64,000 bases of DNA from Nitratireductor soli (lineage in GTDB: Bacteria; Pseudomonadota; Alphaproteobacteria; Rhizobiales; Rhizobiaceae): contig NZ_LFVY01000010.1 of assembly GCF_001050155.1 (NCBI RefSeq), positions 153,577 to 217,576 on the forward strand, written 5' to 3'. Position 1 is the stretch's first letter. Each line of letters opens with the position of its first letter. The notes beneath the pieces were generated by a model. The model searched no databases. It was given only the letters and a program-made list of their open reading frames with translations, and was not told the DNA's origin. Made by a program: the position numbers and the translations under genes. Positions 7,786 through 14,635 of the stretch are shown in pieces.

Positions 7786-9146
7786 TTTAAAACCTCGCGG
7801 ATAGCTGACCATTTGCGGAGCAGGATGTTTTGCAGTGCGTCGTCGATGGAGCCGTCTAAAGTCGCCACCCTGACGAGAGGCTTTTTCGTTTGCGCGTGAT
7901 TGCAAATTCGCAAAGCCATCTGCTTCATTTGAGCAGGCGTGAATGAGCTTTCGACGAAGATCAGGTTGGCCGACGCGGACAGGTCGATCGCCTCGCCGGC
8001 GGCTTGGATCTGCGCCAGAAACACGCGCGTCTTCGGATCGCGCCGAAACCGCTCTTCGTTCTCCGTCCGTTTGTCAGCCGATGTCGCACCGTCAATACCG
8101 ACAACACCGTACTTGGAAAGGCCGTCGAGCAGGAGCGCGCCCACGTCCTTGTGCCAGTACGCCAGCACGATCTTGTCGAGCGCGCCGTCCAGTTCTTCTT
8201 TCACCGCGTCGACCACAAGCCCGGCTTTGATCTCGCCGGTCAGGCGGCGCAGCGGACCCATATGCATCTCGAGCGCAGCGCGGTCGCCGCTCTTCGCCGC
8301 TTCCAGGATCGCGCCGGCTTTCTTCTGGTCGACGATTTCCGCCGGCAACGTCTTCGGTGCGATCAGCGGCATCGTTTCGTAATCCGGCTCCATGATGCCG
8401 ACGTCGGCCTGGGTCCGTTGCAAAAAGATACCGGCGACGCGGGCATTGAGTTCTTCCAGGTTCCGGCCTTCAACGAACACGTCGATGTAGCGGGCGAAAT
8501 AGCCATGGCCGATTTTCATGGGCCGCATCTTGCAATAGCGTGCGATGAAGTCGCTCTGCCGGGTCACGTCCGTCGGGCCAAAAGCCGTCGTCAGGCGCTC
8601 ACGGAACAAGGCCCGCAGCATCGGGTAGGCGTCAGCCGGGGAGTTGGGCAGCGGCGTGCCGGTTAGGCACCACATGCGGCCTGTTGTGTTCGTCATGGCG
8701 CTGGTCTTGTTGAGCGTCAGACCGTCGTCGATCAGCGTGCCGTACAGGGCCTGCGTGCGCTTCGCCGTGAAGGATTTTGCGTTGTGGGCCTCGTCGGGGA
8801 TGATCAAGTCCCATTTGCGCTTCAGCAATTCGACGCGCAGCTTCGGCTGCGAGAGACCGGCCCACCCGATGATCGCGCAGGGCGTCTTCGGGTCCAGCTT
8901 CTTGCCGCCGAGCATGACCTGGACGCCACGATCGAAAGCCGACCAGTTCTGCATGCCGGTTTTCCAAACACCGCGGCCCGATGCCGTCGTGACGATCAGG
9001 ATCGTCTCGGCCATGAGATAATCAGCCGCCATGATCGACGAGCCGGTTTTCCCAACGCGCGGGAGATCGGCCAGAAGCGCATAGTCTCTGGATGCGAGGA
9101 ATTTGGCGCCGCTCAACTGCGTCGGCTTTGGAAGCATGGTCGTCAT
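7782..9146 (-). CDS. SNF2-family DNA helicase/ATPase
   Basis: The 454-residue protein has the compact phage SNF2 helicase layout. Walker A is PRVGKTG (residues 29-35) instead of the usual GLGKT, motif II is PDEAH (117-121), motif III is CLTGTPLPNSPAD, and C-terminal motifs include VFLAQIQAAGEAIDLSASANLIFVE and the QMALRICNHAQ box. It probably remodels or unwinds DNA in phage replication. The ATG at 9146 is preceded by GGAAAGG about 7 nt ahead. A 75-nt gap upstream with the 18-bp repeat suggests a separate promoter or regulatory site. Confidence 0.87.
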   Translation of the reverse strand: MTTMLPKPTQLSGAKFLASRDYALLADLPRVGKTGSSIMAADYLMAETILIVTTASGRGVWKTGMQNWSAFDRGVQVMLGGKKLDPKTPCAIIGWAGLSQPKLRVELLKRKWDLIIPDEAHNAKSFTAKRTQALYGTLIDDGLTLNKTSAMTNTTGRMWCLTGTPLPNSPADAYPMLRALFRERLTTAFGPTDVTRQSDFIARYCKMRPMKIGHGYFARYIDVFVEGRNLEELNARVAGIFLQRTQADVGIMEPDYETMPLIAPKTLPAEIVDQKKAGAILEAAKSGDRAALEMHMGPLRRLTGEIKAGLVVDAVKEELDGALDKIVLAYWHKDVGALLLDGLSKYGVVGIDGATSADKRTENEERFRRDPKTRVFLAQIQAAGEAIDLSASANLIFVESSFTPAQMKQMALRICNHAQTKKPLVRVATLDGSIDDALQNILLRKWSAIREVLK

Positions 9147-9177
9147 GGGTGGCCTTTCCAGCCCGGTAGTCCGTAGC

Positions 9178-9195
9178 GTCCGTTTCGTCAGTCGT
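9178..9195 (-). repeat. 18-bp direct repeat, copy 2 (upstream of the helicase gene)
   Basis: Identical to 4027-4044. It lies in the 75-nt gap between the 78-aa gene and the helicase start at 9146, which makes a transcription signal plausible. Confidence 0.6.
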
Positions 9196-9221
9196 AACTA
9201 TGGACGCGACTTACAAAATGG

Positions 9222-9458
9222 TCAAGCGAGAGATTTTGCCAGGTACGAAATGAAGGACGCGGCGGTCTCCCGGTGCATCAAAAAGTGTTGCGTTCGACCG
9301 TTGACGACCAGCGACACTTTGACGTTTTCGCCAGACACGGCTTTTGCCGTGGCCAGATCAACAATCGGAGGCGTGGGCTGCATTACGCCTTCGGTCTCCC
9401 GCGCCCTCGCCGCGATACGCGCCGCATGGTCTTCAAAAGGATCGTGAAGTCTGGTCAT
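9222..9458 (-). CDS. Small phage protein, 78 aa, unknown function
   Basis: The ATG at 9458 overlaps the RusA stop (ATGA) with GGAG at the right distance. The product has an N-terminal charged helix (DPFEDHAARIAARARE) and a C-terminal beta-rich part (NVKVSLVVNGRTQHFLMHRE). No family recognised. It is the last gene before the repeat-bearing gap, so it may end a transcription unit. Confidence 0.65.
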   Translation of the reverse strand: MTRLHDPFEDHAARIAARARETEGVMQPTPPIVDLATAKAVSGENVKVSLVVNGRTQHFLMHRETAASFISYLAKSLA

Positions 9459-9880
9459 CCGAATACTCCTTCCGTTTCTATCTCCGTGACCCTCGCGATG
9501 AAGGCCGGCGCGTCGTGGTAAATCTTTCGCACATGGCCGTCGACGATTTGGCTGTCATCCGTCCAAACGATCAGGTTGAGCGCGTCGAGCATCTTCGCGA
9601 AATTATCCCAATCGGGTTTCTTCGTCGGGCGTTCTCTGCCAGCCCGGGCCGCCGCTTGCCACTTCTTCGGCTTCGATACCGGAATTGGCATGCGTATCTC
9701 GATGTAGACTGCCAGCGGCCCTTCAAGCAGTGGCCGACCAGCCATGGCCGTCTGGGCCGCAAGTGACAGTCGATCCTCAAAACGTACGGTTCGCTCCGGG
9801 GTGTACGCTCGGCCGGTCTCTTTGACGAAACGCGGCCTGCCCTTTCCGACCGGCGCCCCTGCCAGGACGATCTCGATCAT
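9455..9880 (-). CDS. rusA: RusA-type Holliday junction resolvase
   Basis: The start at 9880 (MIEIVLAGAPVGKGRPRF) overlaps the upstream stop as ATGA and gives the standard RusA N-terminus; a longer frame exists but is not RusA-like. The 141-residue length fits. The catalytic core is KPDWDNFAKMLDALN, followed by VWTDDSQIVDG, which supplies the metal-binding Asp residues of RusA. It would cut four-way junctions formed in phage replication or recombination. It is the first recombination gene after the regulatory genes of the early operon. The C-terminus ends in the recurring EGVFG. Confidence 0.92.
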   Translation of the reverse strand: MIEIVLAGAPVGKGRPRFVKETGRAYTPERTVRFEDRLSLAAQTAMAGRPLLEGPLAVYIEIRMPIPVSKPKKWQAAARAGRERPTKKPDWDNFAKMLDALNLIVWTDDSQIVDGHVRKIYHDAPAFIARVTEIETEGVFG

Positions 9881-10104
9881 TTGACAGGCGCTATCCCGCC
9901 GACGGCGCTGCACCGTATCTGGTGTTTGTCGATCAACGCCCGGCATCGCTTGCGCAGCCCATCGTGATCGGTGTACAGCGCCACCACGTCGAGCTCTTCC
10001 AGCAGATCCGCGGTGGCGTCGTCATCGCCGTTTCGCACGGCCTGGTGAAGCTCGTGTGCGGCGGCCCAATACATTCGACATTCTGCGTCAGCTTTGTTGC
10101 TCAT
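9877..10104 (-). CDS. Small phage protein, 75 aa, unknown function
   Basis: The start is placed at the ATG at 10104 with GAGG about 10 nt ahead; a GTG at 10110 is the alternative. The product is helical and acidic (WAAAHELHQAVRNGDDD, LLEELDVVALYTDHDG) with a C-terminal cysteine. It overlaps the Cro-like gene by 17 nt and RusA by 4 nt, which supports translation. No function assigned. Confidence 0.62.
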   Translation of the reverse strand: MSNKADAECRMYWAAAHELHQAVRNGDDDATADLLEELDVVALYTDHDGLRKRCRALIDKHQIRCSAVGGIAPVK

Positions 10105-10336
10105 TTTCACCCGCCTCGAAGTTTGAAAATTCGATGATGCTCACTGGCCTGCCCCGTTCGATCTCGACGATCGCAAGAAGCGAGGGCAGGTAGTCACTCG
10201 GGATGCTGTTGCGTTGGAACCACTTGTCGACAGCGGCCAGGCGTGGAGCCGGCATCCCGTAGGCTTGCAACCGTGTGACGACGTTCTGCGACGTTTGGAA
10301 ATTCTTAACCAAAAAACGTTTTGCCGAGAAAGTCAT
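10088..10336 (-). CDS. Cro-like early regulator candidate, 82 aa
   Basis: The start at 10336 (MTFSAKRFLVKNFQ) gives a compact 82-residue protein; the frame continues upstream to 10474 but that part covers the divergent promoter region. The sequence VVTRLQAYGMPAPRLAAVDKWFQRNSIPSDYLPSLLAIVEIE resembles a small helix-turn-helix in which KWFQRNSIP would be the recognition helix. It is the first gene of the leftward operon, divergent from a CI-like gene, so a Cro role is likely by position. The HTH call itself is inference. Confidence 0.6.
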   Translation of the reverse strand: MTFSAKRFLVKNFQTSQNVVTRLQAYGMPAPRLAAVDKWFQRNSIPSDYLPSLLAIVEIERGRPVSIIEFSNFEAGENEQQS

Positions 10337-10366
10337 AGGTTGGTTTGTCCGCTGTCCGTCTGTTTC

Positions 10367-10488
10367 GGTTAACCTAAATCGACAAATCGTCCGCGTCAAT
10401 GCCAAAGTTGGACAATTTGTCTTGCGGCCTTCATAAATGAACGCTACATTCAACATACAGACGACGAACGACATACGTCTGAGAGACG
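10367..10488. promoter_or_regulatory. Divergent phage switch region with operator-like palindromes
   Basis: Between the Cro-like start (10336) and the CI-like start (10510) lie several palindromes: GACAATTTGTC (10411-10421, perfect around a central T), a one-mismatch copy GACAAATCGTC (10381-10391), GGTTAACC (10367-10374) and CGTCTGAGAGACG (10476-10488). The first two share GACAA-N-TYGTC, 30 bp apart, and are the best operator candidates for the repressor pair. No promoter hexamers can be fixed with confidence. Confidence 0.5.
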
Positions 10489-10509
10489 GATCATAAACAG
10501 GAGAGCCGG

Positions 10510-10944
10510 ATGGCTAGGAAAGACCGAACCCATATCGTTAACGACGCAGTGAAGAACGGTGACAGCAAGACGGTCAAATACCTCACCAAGGAGGAATTTG
10601 GTCGGCGAATTTACAATATGATGCTGGAAAAGGGGTGGCGGCAATCGGACCTCGCTCGCCGTTCCGGACTAACCAAGGACAGCGTTTCGACATACGTTCG
10701 CGGCAAGGCGTTTCCTACGCCAGCCAGTGTCGCCAAGCTCGCGTCCGCGTTCGGTGCTCCGGCCGAAGAGATTTTCCCCAATCACGTCCACAACGCGATC
10801 GTGGAAGACACGCCTGATTTCGAGCTGAAGGTCAGTCCCGGCGACACCACCAAGGCTTGGCTGCGGATCAACCGCCAGGTCAGGTTCGACACCGCGGCGA
10901 AGATCGCAGAAATGTTGGCTGAAGATGCTGCTAACCGAGATTGA
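10510..10944 (+). CDS. CI-like phage repressor (XRE-family HTH)
   Basis: The 144-residue protein has an N-terminal XRE helix-turn-helix at about residues 29-85: FGRRIYNMMLEKGWRQSDLARRSGLTKDSVSTYVRGKAFPTPASVAKLASAFG. The C-terminal part has no visible LexA-like Ser-Lys protease site, so induction by RecA autocleavage is not evident. It is divergent from the early operon and directly upstream of the excisionase-like and integrase genes, as expected for a lysogeny module. An AGGAGAG SD precedes the ATG. Confidence 0.8.
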   Translation: MARKDRTHIVNDAVKNGDSKTVKYLTKEEFGRRIYNMMLEKGWRQSDLARRSGLTKDSVSTYVRGKAFPTPASVAKLASAFGAPAEEIFPNHVHNAIVEDTPDFELKVSPGDTTKAWLRINRQVRFDTAAKIAEMLAEDAANRD

Positions 10945-11221
10945 GGCTGCCGAGCGCCTGCGCTGCTCCACGGAAAAGGTGAAGCGGCTGCGGCTGTCGG
11001 GGCGGCTCGCCTACCACAAAGGTCGGCCCGTGCTCATCGACGAAAGCGATTTGCTGGAATATCTGGAGACGACCAAATGTCAGGCTCAACCCCGTATCTC
11101 AAGAAATCAAAAACCGGAACCTATTACGTCCACTGGACGGAAGCCAGGGTCGGAAAGCGCGTCTCGACGCGCACGACAGATTTGGCTGACGCGAAAACTT
11201 TCCTCGGGACGTGGCTCCTGA
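10925..11221 (+). CDS. Excisionase-like MerR/AlpA-type HTH protein
   Basis: The ATG at 10925 lies 20 nt inside the end of the repressor gene. The N-terminal 50 residues (LLTEIEAAERLRCSTEKVKRLRLSGRL, then KGRPVLIDESDLLEYLE) are a typical helix-turn-helix DNA-binding domain of the excisionase/AlpA class, which bends DNA at attachment sites. After residue 51 the frame runs 145 nt into the integrase gene and becomes basic and low in complexity. Either the tail is genuine or the domain alone is functional. Position next to int supports an Xis role. Confidence 0.7.
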   Translation: MLLTEIEAAERLRCSTEKVKRLRLSGRLAYHKGRPVLIDESDLLEYLETTKCQAQPRISRNQKPEPITSTGRKPGSESASRRARQIWLTRKLSSGRGS

Positions 11222-12204
11222 TGGAACACACGGCGCCGCAGGACGGCCTGCTCGGCGCCAACCTGACCCTCGCTGACGTGTGGACCGTCTATGAGCGGAA
11301 GCACGTCCAGACGAAGCTGGCAGGCCGCTACAACGCCGAATTAGCGTGGAGGCAGATGGAGCCGCATTTCGGCTCTCTGCTCGCATCCGGCCTATCGCAA
11401 ATGGCGACCGACGACTATGTGTCGAAACGGACCAGCGGACGGCTCGGGCGCAAAGTGAAGCCGCAGACAGCGGCCAAGGAATTATCCTATCTCGTGGCAG
11501 CGGTGCGCTTTTGCGCCGACCCGAAACGGAAGCTCATCGATCCGTCATTCGTGCAGAAACTCGATCTGCCCGAGCCTGGCGAGCCCCGCGACCGGTGGCT
11601 GAAGACCGAAGAGATACAGAAGCTGCTGGACGCGGCCCGGCGCCTGCGTCGCGGCGATCGTCTATCGCGCGGCGAGCGGTTCTTGTGGCTGGCGCTGGAA
11701 ACGGCAGCCCGCAAGCAAGCCCTGCTTGATCTGACCTGGGATCGCGTCGACTTCGAGACGAACGTCATTGTGCTCGACGTGCCGGGGCGCAAGAAGACAA
11801 AGAAGGTTCGCGCCACCGTTCCGATCTCGAAGGCTCTGCGTCCGATCCTGGAACGCGCGTTCGAAGAGCGGCTGGACAAGAAGCGTGACGACGGCCTTGT
11901 GCTCGATAACCAGGGCGCGGTGTGGGCGACGATCCAGCGCATCGTCATAGAGGCGGGTTTGGGCGGCAAACAGAAGAAGCCGGCGTCGGGCGCGAAGCCG
12001 AAGGCTACGGGCATCTCCCCGCACGTCCTGCGGCACACGGCGGCTACTCACATGGCGCGGAAAGGCGTATCCTTGTGGATCATCGCCAAGGTGCTCGGAA
12101 ACTCAATTCGCATGGTCGAGAAGGTCTATGCGAAACACCAGCCGGAAGATTTGCGCGACGCCGTCGACGCGATCTCTGGCGGCTTTTTGGAGGCAGCAGA
12201 ATGA
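11077..12204 (+). CDS. int: Tyrosine integrase
   Basis: The 375-residue protein is a tyrosine recombinase that would insert the phage into tRNA-Val. An N-terminal arm-binding domain (TGTYYVHWTEARVGKRVS) and a core-binding domain precede the catalytic domain. Active residues are visible: Arg212 (ETAARKQALL), His316 and Arg319 in HVLRHTAATHMA, and nucleophile Tyr351 in EKVYAKHQ. The usual third box residue, His or Trp in LGH, is Asn342 here (VLGNS). The gene points towards the attachment site 0.6 kb downstream, with two small genes between. Confidence 0.92.
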   Translation: MSGSTPYLKKSKTGTYYVHWTEARVGKRVSTRTTDLADAKTFLGTWLLMEHTAPQDGLLGANLTLADVWTVYERKHVQTKLAGRYNAELAWRQMEPHFGSLLASGLSQMATDDYVSKRTSGRLGRKVKPQTAAKELSYLVAAVRFCADPKRKLIDPSFVQKLDLPEPGEPRDRWLKTEEIQKLLDAARRLRRGDRLSRGERFLWLALETAARKQALLDLTWDRVDFETNVIVLDVPGRKKTKKVRATVPISKALRPILERAFEERLDKKRDDGLVLDNQGAVWATIQRIVIEAGLGGKQKKPASGAKPKATGISPHVLRHTAATHMARKGVSLWIIAKVLGNSIRMVEKVYAKHQPEDLRDAVDAISGGFLEAAE

Positions 12205-12398
12205 TACAGTTCCCTAAGGTGACTTTCGAGATTTTTAGACGCGGAGAAGACGACCCTGAACCGTACCGCGCGCACATACTATGCGCGCGCTCCGATCATC
12301 ATGGCATCGGCGCTACTCCGGATGAAGCTCTTTTTCGCGCGGCTCAACACTGGCATGCGTATGAGACTGCTAACCGGCCATCGGAGGCAGTAGAATGA
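12201..12398 (+). CDS. Small phage protein, 65 aa, HicB-like fold possible
   Basis: The ATG at 12201 overlaps the integrase stop (ATGA); GGAGG lies 8 nt upstream, so the start is well supported. The sequence VTFEIFRRGEDDPEPYRAHILCARSDHHGIGATPDEALFRAAQHWHAYE resembles the short antiparallel-sheet domain of HicB-like or DUF1902 proteins, in which GATPDEAL follows a strand. No HicA toxin partner is seen, so a toxin-antitoxin role is not supported. Function unknown. Confidence 0.6.
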   Translation: MIQFPKVTFEIFRRGEDDPEPYRAHILCARSDHHGIGATPDEALFRAAQHWHAYETANRPSEAVE

Positions 12399-12643
12399 AC
12401 TCCGATCGTGAAAAACTCATCCGCGACCATTGGCCTATTGCCGCGCGTTACGGCTTCAAAAACGGGCCGCGTGTTCGCGTTCCGCTACACTTTCGCGTTC
12501 GGCCGCCAAGCGTCGAAACCGACGAGATGCCGGACTTCAAGATTAACACTTTGGAGTACGAATTGCAGCACGGCCAAATGGGCGATCGCCCTTGGACTCG
12601 TGTCGTTTGCGAGGGTGTTGTCGTGTCTCAAGGGCCAGCCTAG
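12395..12643 (+). CDS. Small phage protein, 82 aa, unknown function
   Basis: The ATG at 12395 overlaps the preceding stop (ATGA), with GGAGG 10 nt ahead. The product is charged and ends in a beta-rich segment (LEYELQHGQMGDRPWTRVVCEGVVVSQ). No family recognised. It is the last gene before the attachment site, so it is phage cargo or an integration accessory. Confidence 0.6.
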   Translation: MNSDREKLIRDHWPIAARYGFKNGPRVRVPLHFRVRPPSVETDEMPDFKINTLEYELQHGQMGDRPWTRVVCEGVVVSQGPA

Positions 12644-12791
12644 TGGTGGTAGCAACCATGGTAGCGCTTAGCTATTTGGTAGTCGATTTGTCCGTCCGCC
12701 GGCATTTTCTGACTGACAAAAACCTTCTCGAAGCCGTGCATTTCCTGCAATCCGTTGAAACTGACGACTTACGAAATAACGGACAACCGTG

Positions 12792-12836
12792 TTGACATCG
12801 TAGGGGTCACAGGTTCAATCCCTGTCACGCCCACCA
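12792..12836 (+). other. Attachment site core (attR): 3' part of tRNA-Val(GAC)
   Basis: TTGACAT at 12792-12798 is a tRNA-Val(GAC) anticodon loop, followed by the variable region, the T arm (GGTTCAATCC inside 12812-12821), acceptor strand CACGCCC (12826-12832) and ACCA to 12836. No matching 5' half (GGGCGTG acceptor, D arm) lies upstream; the DNA there is phage. This is therefore the leftover 3' end at the right junction. The complete tRNA should lie left of the prophage, outside the window. Confidence 0.85.
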
Positions 12837-12907
12837 TCCAGATCCTTAAATCAGCAGCATTCACGGCTGGCCCGCTCCGGACCACTCGCCCTGCCGCGTC
12901 GGCGCCT

Positions 12908-13015
12908 TATAGCATTTATACGGATGTCAGGTGGCATCACCTGACGTCCGCATGAATGCGGTAAAACAAGAAATTGGAGCAATTCATCGTTTCCGTGAAA
13001 CGATGAATTGCTCTA
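12908..13015 (-). repeat. Mosaic palindromic repeat, copy 1
   Basis: Three modules are present: a CAGGTGG/CCACCTG-type hairpin (near 12928-12944), CCGCATGAATGCGG (12948-12961), and a long hairpin with arms AGCAATTCATCGTTTC and its complement, ending at 13015. The end overlaps the stop codon of the permease gene. Five more copies occur in the window. Confidence 0.85.
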
Positions 13016-13687
13016 ACGGCCAACCGGGCGAAACCGCTCCTCCAGATACGAGACCAGCCGCACCAGCGGCCACAGGACGATCAGGTACATCACGGCGGCG
13101 GCGATCAGCGGCGTCGGATTGGCGGTCAGGGCCTGCGCGTCGGTTGCCTGCTTCAACAGGTCGGGCATGGCGACAACCGAGGCCAGCGACGTGTCCTTGG
13201 CGATCGCCACGGAATTGCTCGTGTGCGGCGGAATGGCAACGCGAAAGGCCTGCGGCAGGATGATCTTGTAGATGATCGCCCAGAAGGGCATGCCGAGCGC
13301 CTTGGCCGCCTCCGTCTGCCCCTCAGGAATCGACTGGATGCCGGCGCGGAAAACCTCCGCCGTGAAGGCCGAGAAGACGAGCCCCAGCGCCAGCACCGCC
13401 GAGGTGAAGGCATTCAGCCTGATGCCGACGAAGGGCAGCGCGTAATAGATCAGCACGAGCACGACGAGGATCGGCAGGGCGCGGAACATATCCACATGCA
13501 GCACCGCCAGCAACCGCACCGCGCGCGGCCCGTACAGGCGGGCAAGGCAGATGAGAACGCCCGCCAAACCGCCGAGAACGATGGTTGTCAGCGCCAGCAG
13601 GATCGTGTTGCCCACGCCCTTCAGGAGCATCGGAAAAATGCGGACGAACACGTCCGCGTTCAAGAATGTTTCGACGAAACCCGGCAT
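13013..13687 (-). CDS. Polar amino-acid ABC transporter permease
   Basis: The start at 13687 (MPGFVETFLNAD) has a GGAGGATGG SD; the frame is open further upstream but without membrane features. The 224-residue protein is a HisM/GlnP-type inner-membrane permease with about five membrane spans and the EAA loop EAAKALGMPFWAIIYKIILPQAFRVAIPP. No binding protein or ATPase gene is in the window. The prophage lies immediately downstream, so partners may sit on its far side. It follows the GntR gene by 100 nt on the same strand. The substrate may be a tryptophan catabolite given kynU nearby, but that is guesswork. Confidence 0.85.
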   Translation of the reverse strand: MPGFVETFLNADVFVRIFPMLLKGVGNTILLALTTIVLGGLAGVLICLARLYGPRAVRLLAVLHVDMFRALPILVVLVLIYYALPFVGIRLNAFTSAVLALGLVFSAFTAEVFRAGIQSIPEGQTEAAKALGMPFWAIIYKIILPQAFRVAIPPHTSNSVAIAKDTSLASVVAMPDLLKQATDAQALTANPTPLIAAAVMYLIVLWPLVRLVSYLEERFRPVGR

Positions 13688-13787
13688 CGTGCTGCCATCC
13701 TCCAATGATTGCCGGCCGTGCATTGATGCATGGCGGCAGAAAGTGTTGCTGGGAACGGCAGGCGTGCCTGCCGCCATCCACACGTTT

Positions 13788-14555
13788 CTACGGAATCCCC
13801 TTTTTCGCGCGGCCGTCCGGCGCGCCGGCCACGGAGCGGTAGACCGTCAGCGTGAACTGCACATGGGCACGCATCAAATGCCGCGCCCGCGCCGTGTCGC
13901 GGGCCAGCGCCGCCTCCATCAACTGGGTGTGATGCTCGAGCGCCAGCGCCCGGGAAAGCAGTTTCCGGGTCTCCCGGTCGTGCCCGCCCTGCCGGGCGGG
14001 CTTGCCCAGGTCGGGATGGAACAGCAGCGCCTGGTGATGCCGCCGCAGTTGCTCGCTCACCTGCCGTTGAAACGATTTCAGCCATGCGGATTGGGCGGCC
14101 GCCACCAATGCCTGGTGGAAGGCGTCATGCGCCTCCATCCAGTCCGGCACACCGGCGGAGGATTCCTGCAAGCCGCGCGCGGCGCGCGACAGCCGATGAT
14201 GCGCCGCCACGATGCCTGCCTCCCAGGCGAGATCCCCATGGGCGATCGCCGCCTCCAGAAGCGCTGTTTCCACCACCGTGCGCGCCTGTTCGAGATCCTC
14301 CAGCTCCTCCAGGGAAACCGGAGCCACGCGATAGCCGCGATTGGGGCTGAGCACCGCCAGGCCCGCCGACTCCAGCCGCGACAGCGCCTCGCGCAGCGGC
14401 GTGTAGCCGACGCCGTAGAGCGTCGACAGTGCCATCAGCCGCAACGGTGCATCAGGCGCCAGCCGCCCGCTCAGAATATCGCGCTTCAGCGCCGCGAAAG
14501 CGCCTTCCACCTTCGGTGAACCATCTTCCGGCGTTGAGTTGACCGATGATTTCAT
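13788..14555 (-). CDS. GntR-family (FCD-type) transcriptional regulator
   Basis: The chosen ATG at 14555 gives a protein of 255 residues; a longer start at 14582 would translate through the AT-rich operator region. An N-terminal winged HTH (ALKRDILSGRLAPDAPLRLMALSTLYGVGYTPLREALSRLES) is followed by an all-helical FCD ligand-binding domain with metal-ligand type residues (DAFHQALV, HHTQLMEA). It is divergent from kynureninase and upstream of the permease, so it probably controls both. FCD regulators normally bind small organic acids or amino acids. Confidence 0.85.
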   Translation of the reverse strand: MKSSVNSTPEDGSPKVEGAFAALKRDILSGRLAPDAPLRLMALSTLYGVGYTPLREALSRLESAGLAVLSPNRGYRVAPVSLEELEDLEQARTVVETALLEAAIAHGDLAWEAGIVAAHHRLSRAARGLQESSAGVPDWMEAHDAFHQALVAAAQSAWLKSFQRQVSEQLRRHHQALLFHPDLGKPARQGGHDRETRKLLSRALALEHHTQLMEAALARDTARARHLMRAHVQFTLTVYRSVAGAPDGRAKKGIP

Positions 14556-14579
14556 ATAATCCACATTATTATATATAAT
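14554..14579. promoter_or_regulatory. AT-rich palindromic operator candidate between gntR and kynU
   Basis: ATTATATATAAT (14568-14579) is a perfect 12-bp palindrome, with ATATAAT nearby at 14554-14560. It sits in the 80-bp divergent gap, in otherwise GC-rich DNA, so it is a likely GntR operator and promoter region. Confidence 0.5.
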
Positions 14580-14635
14580 CATTCGGTCCAACCGGATTTT
14601 TTGATCAAACTCGCTGAAAGAGAGGAAAGCCGGGC

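Larger units (their letters stand above)
1..12836. mobile_element. Prophage (right part), integrated in tRNA-Val(GAC)
   Basis: The stretch carries phage replication genes, a divergent repressor switch, an excisionase-like gene and a tyrosine integrase, and it ends in a partial tRNA gene, so it reads as an integrated temperate phage. Genes from 1 to 10336 run on the minus strand with 1-17 nt overlaps, typical of a phage early operon. No capsid, tail or lysis genes are seen, and the left end lies outside the window, so the total size and whether it is intact are unknown. The minus-strand early genes, plus-strand lysogeny genes and int next to the attachment site match the usual lambdoid layout. 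Confidence 0.9.

Noticed and set aside
12201..12643. Toxin-antitoxin pair next to integrase
   Set aside because: The first protein is vaguely HicB-like, but the second has no HicA or other toxin features.
12792..12836. Functional tRNA gene
   Set aside because: Only the part from the anticodon loop to CCA is tRNA-like; no D arm or 5' acceptor strand lies upstream, so it is an attachment remnant.
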